Part shown: positions 13,232-14,095 of the stretch, one piece after another | Numbering within the stretch: the first letter of the stretch is position 1 | How the letters are laid out: the number at the start of each line of letters is the position of its first letter | NCBI GenBank assembly: GCA_023406715.1 | Contig: JAEXVC010000171.1 | Coordinates: 1 to 14,095 of the forward strand | Length of the DNA stretch: 14,095 nt | Reading direction: 5' to 3' | DNA from: Bacteroidota bacterium | Lineage (GTDB): Bacteria; Bacteroidota; Bacteroidia; Bacteroidales; Tenuifilaceae | Made by a program: the position numbers and the translations under genes | Notes under the pieces: model-generated | Database searches by the model: none | Told to the model about the DNA's origin: nothing | Seen by the model: only the letters and a program-made list of their open reading frames with translations

Positions 13232-13316
13232 TTCAGTTTGAATGGAAATTGAAAAGAAAATTTAATGTTATTGGTGATGTTTTATGTCAATTTATGTGAA
13301 GTTTAAAAATGTAAAA

Positions 13317-13347
13317 AAGGTTTAGCACTTAGAAAGTGCCAAACCTT
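13317..13347 (-). terminator. Intrinsic terminator of the chemotaxis-receptor gene
   Basis: Arms AAGGTTT-A-GCACTT (13317-13330) and AAGTGC-C-AAACCTT (13334-13347) pair with one A/C mismatch around a 3-base loop. On the minus strand the stem is followed by a T-run (13313-13318), and it starts 21 bp beyond the stop codon of the gene. Confidence 0.82.
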
Positions 13348-13368
13348 ATAACTTTTATAGATGCGATA

Positions 13369-14095
13369 TTAATAATGGAAATGCTTAGCTGTTTCCTTTA
13401 GGTTACCTGCAAGTTGGAGCAAGCGATCGGAATACGATGCTAAATCGCGTGCAGCATCGCCTGTCATGTTGCTAACATCGTTAAGTTTTGACATGGACTC
13501 ATTGATAGTATGAGTTTGCTCAAGTTGCTGTTCAAAGTTGCGGGCAATTTCAACGGTGATATCTGCAGTTTTGTTAATTTCAGAGACCAACAACTCCATA
13601 ACTGTTCTAACCTCATCAACAGTTGAAAGGCTTGTGCGTGAAAGGTCAACAATTTCCGATGCGGCCTGTTTGGAACGCTCGGCCAATTTGCGAACCTCGC
13701 CAGCAACCACAGCAAATCCACGTCCATGCTCACCCGCACGAGCTGCTTCCACCGCAGCATTCAATGCGAGAATATTGGTTTGGAATGCGATATCGTTAAT
13801 TACCTGTATTTTGTTGGTAACCTTTGTCATTGCATCCAAAGCCTGTTGTGATATTTCAGTTCCTTTTTTAATTGTGTAAACGGCTGTTAAAGAGATCTCG
13901 CGAGCTTTTTGAACGTTGGAGTTACTCTGCTCAATGGACTGTGTAACCTTACGAACAGCATCGGAAACATCGGTAGATGTGTTTGAGAGTTCCTCAACCG
14001 TAGTGTTCAGTGCCTCAGTGCTAGTATTCATTGTCTGGCCAGAGTTAATAATCTCCTCGGAAACACTGCCAATACTACGGAATGTGCTCCTTAAC
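13369..14095 (-). CDS. Methyl-accepting chemotaxis protein, C-terminal signalling domain (N-terminus outside window)
   Basis: The reading frame is open to the right edge of the window, so the ATG at 14031 is internal; about 241 C-terminal residues are visible. They form the long antiparallel coiled coil of chemoreceptors, with the conserved hairpin tip INDIAFQTNILALNAAVEAA followed by RAGEHGRGFAVVAGEVRKLAERS, which binds CheA and CheW. The flanking helices carry the heptad pattern with many Glu, Gln, Ser and Thr typical of adaptation regions. The protein ends KETAKHFHY, without the C-terminal NWETF-type pentapeptide that tethers CheR in some enterobacterial receptors. The sensory and membrane parts lie outside the window, so the ligand and location cannot be told. 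No other chemotaxis gene is present here. It is a separate unit from the SUF operon, with its own terminator. Confidence 0.95.
   Translation of the reverse strand, partial: LRSTFRSIGSVSEEIINSGQTMNTSTEALNTTVEELSNTSTDVSDAVRKVTQSIEQSNSNVQKAREISLTAVYTIKKGTEISQQALDAMTKVTNKIQVINDIAFQTNILALNAAVEAARAGEHGRGFAVVAGEVRKLAERSKQAASEIVDLSRTSLSTVDEVRTVMELLVSEINKTADITVEIARNFEQQLEQTHTINESMSKLNDVSNMTGDAARDLASYSDRLLQLAGNLKETAKHFHY

Noticed and set aside
13538..13879. Plus-strand frame of 113 codons opposite the chemoreceptor gene
   Set aside because: It is antisense to the conserved hairpin tip of the chemoreceptor; long open shadows are common opposite coiled-coil genes.

Overview
The window looks like a Bacteroidota (Bacteroidetes) chromosome segment, most like the class Bacteroidia. 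The supporting signs are moderate-to-low GC, a SUF iron-sulfur operon ordered sufB-sufC-sufD-sufS-sufE-MIP18, lipoproteins with short signal peptides (one with an acidic stretch after the cysteine), several TAnnTTTG-type -7 promoter boxes, and weak Shine-Dalgarno signals. This placement is an inference from gene content; no rRNA or other taxonomic marker is present. There are no CRISPR arrays, tRNAs, rRNAs or recognisable transposases.

Layout. Positions 1-2137 (minus strand) hold the start of a cyclophilin-type peptidyl-prolyl isomerase cut by the window edge, a DUF362-like protein with two 4Fe-4S motifs and a lipobox, and a secreted protein of unknown function. Positions 2387-3482 (plus strand) hold an ECF-type sigma factor overlapping a four-helix membrane protein that is probably its regulator. 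A strong hairpin terminator at 3490-3516 separates this pair from a convergent minus-strand cluster at 3522-6287: an EamA/DMT transporter, an S41 C-terminal-processing peptidase lipoprotein and ruvC. Positions 6350-13078 (minus strand) hold the SUF operon, read from the right: sufB, sufC, sufD, a four-helix-bundle (S23/IVP family) gene, sufS, sufE, a MIP18/DUF59 protein and a small membrane protein, closed by a terminator at 6321-6348. Positions 13369-14095 (minus strand) hold the C-terminal signalling domain of a methyl-accepting chemotaxis protein, with its own terminator.

Functionally, SufS and SufE mobilise sulfur from cysteine, SufB-SufC-SufD form the ATP-driven scaffold, and the MIP18-family protein probably helps cluster delivery or maturation. 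Every catalytic residue I know to look for is present. Upstream of sufB there is a -7-like box followed directly by a 15-base inverted repeat, a plausible operator.

The most unusual part is the sufD-sufS junction. A four-helix-bundle gene sits there, bounded by 30-bp imperfect inverted repeats (27 of 30 identical) made of a GTTGTTC-like heptamer. The left repeat is translated as the N-terminus of SufS, and as four perfect 7-nt units it would shift the sufS frame if the copy number changed. Related repeats occupy the sufB/C, sufC/D and sufS/E spacers. Together these suggest a small mobile or repeat-borne cassette that has inserted into an otherwise conserved operon and reshaped the start of sufS.
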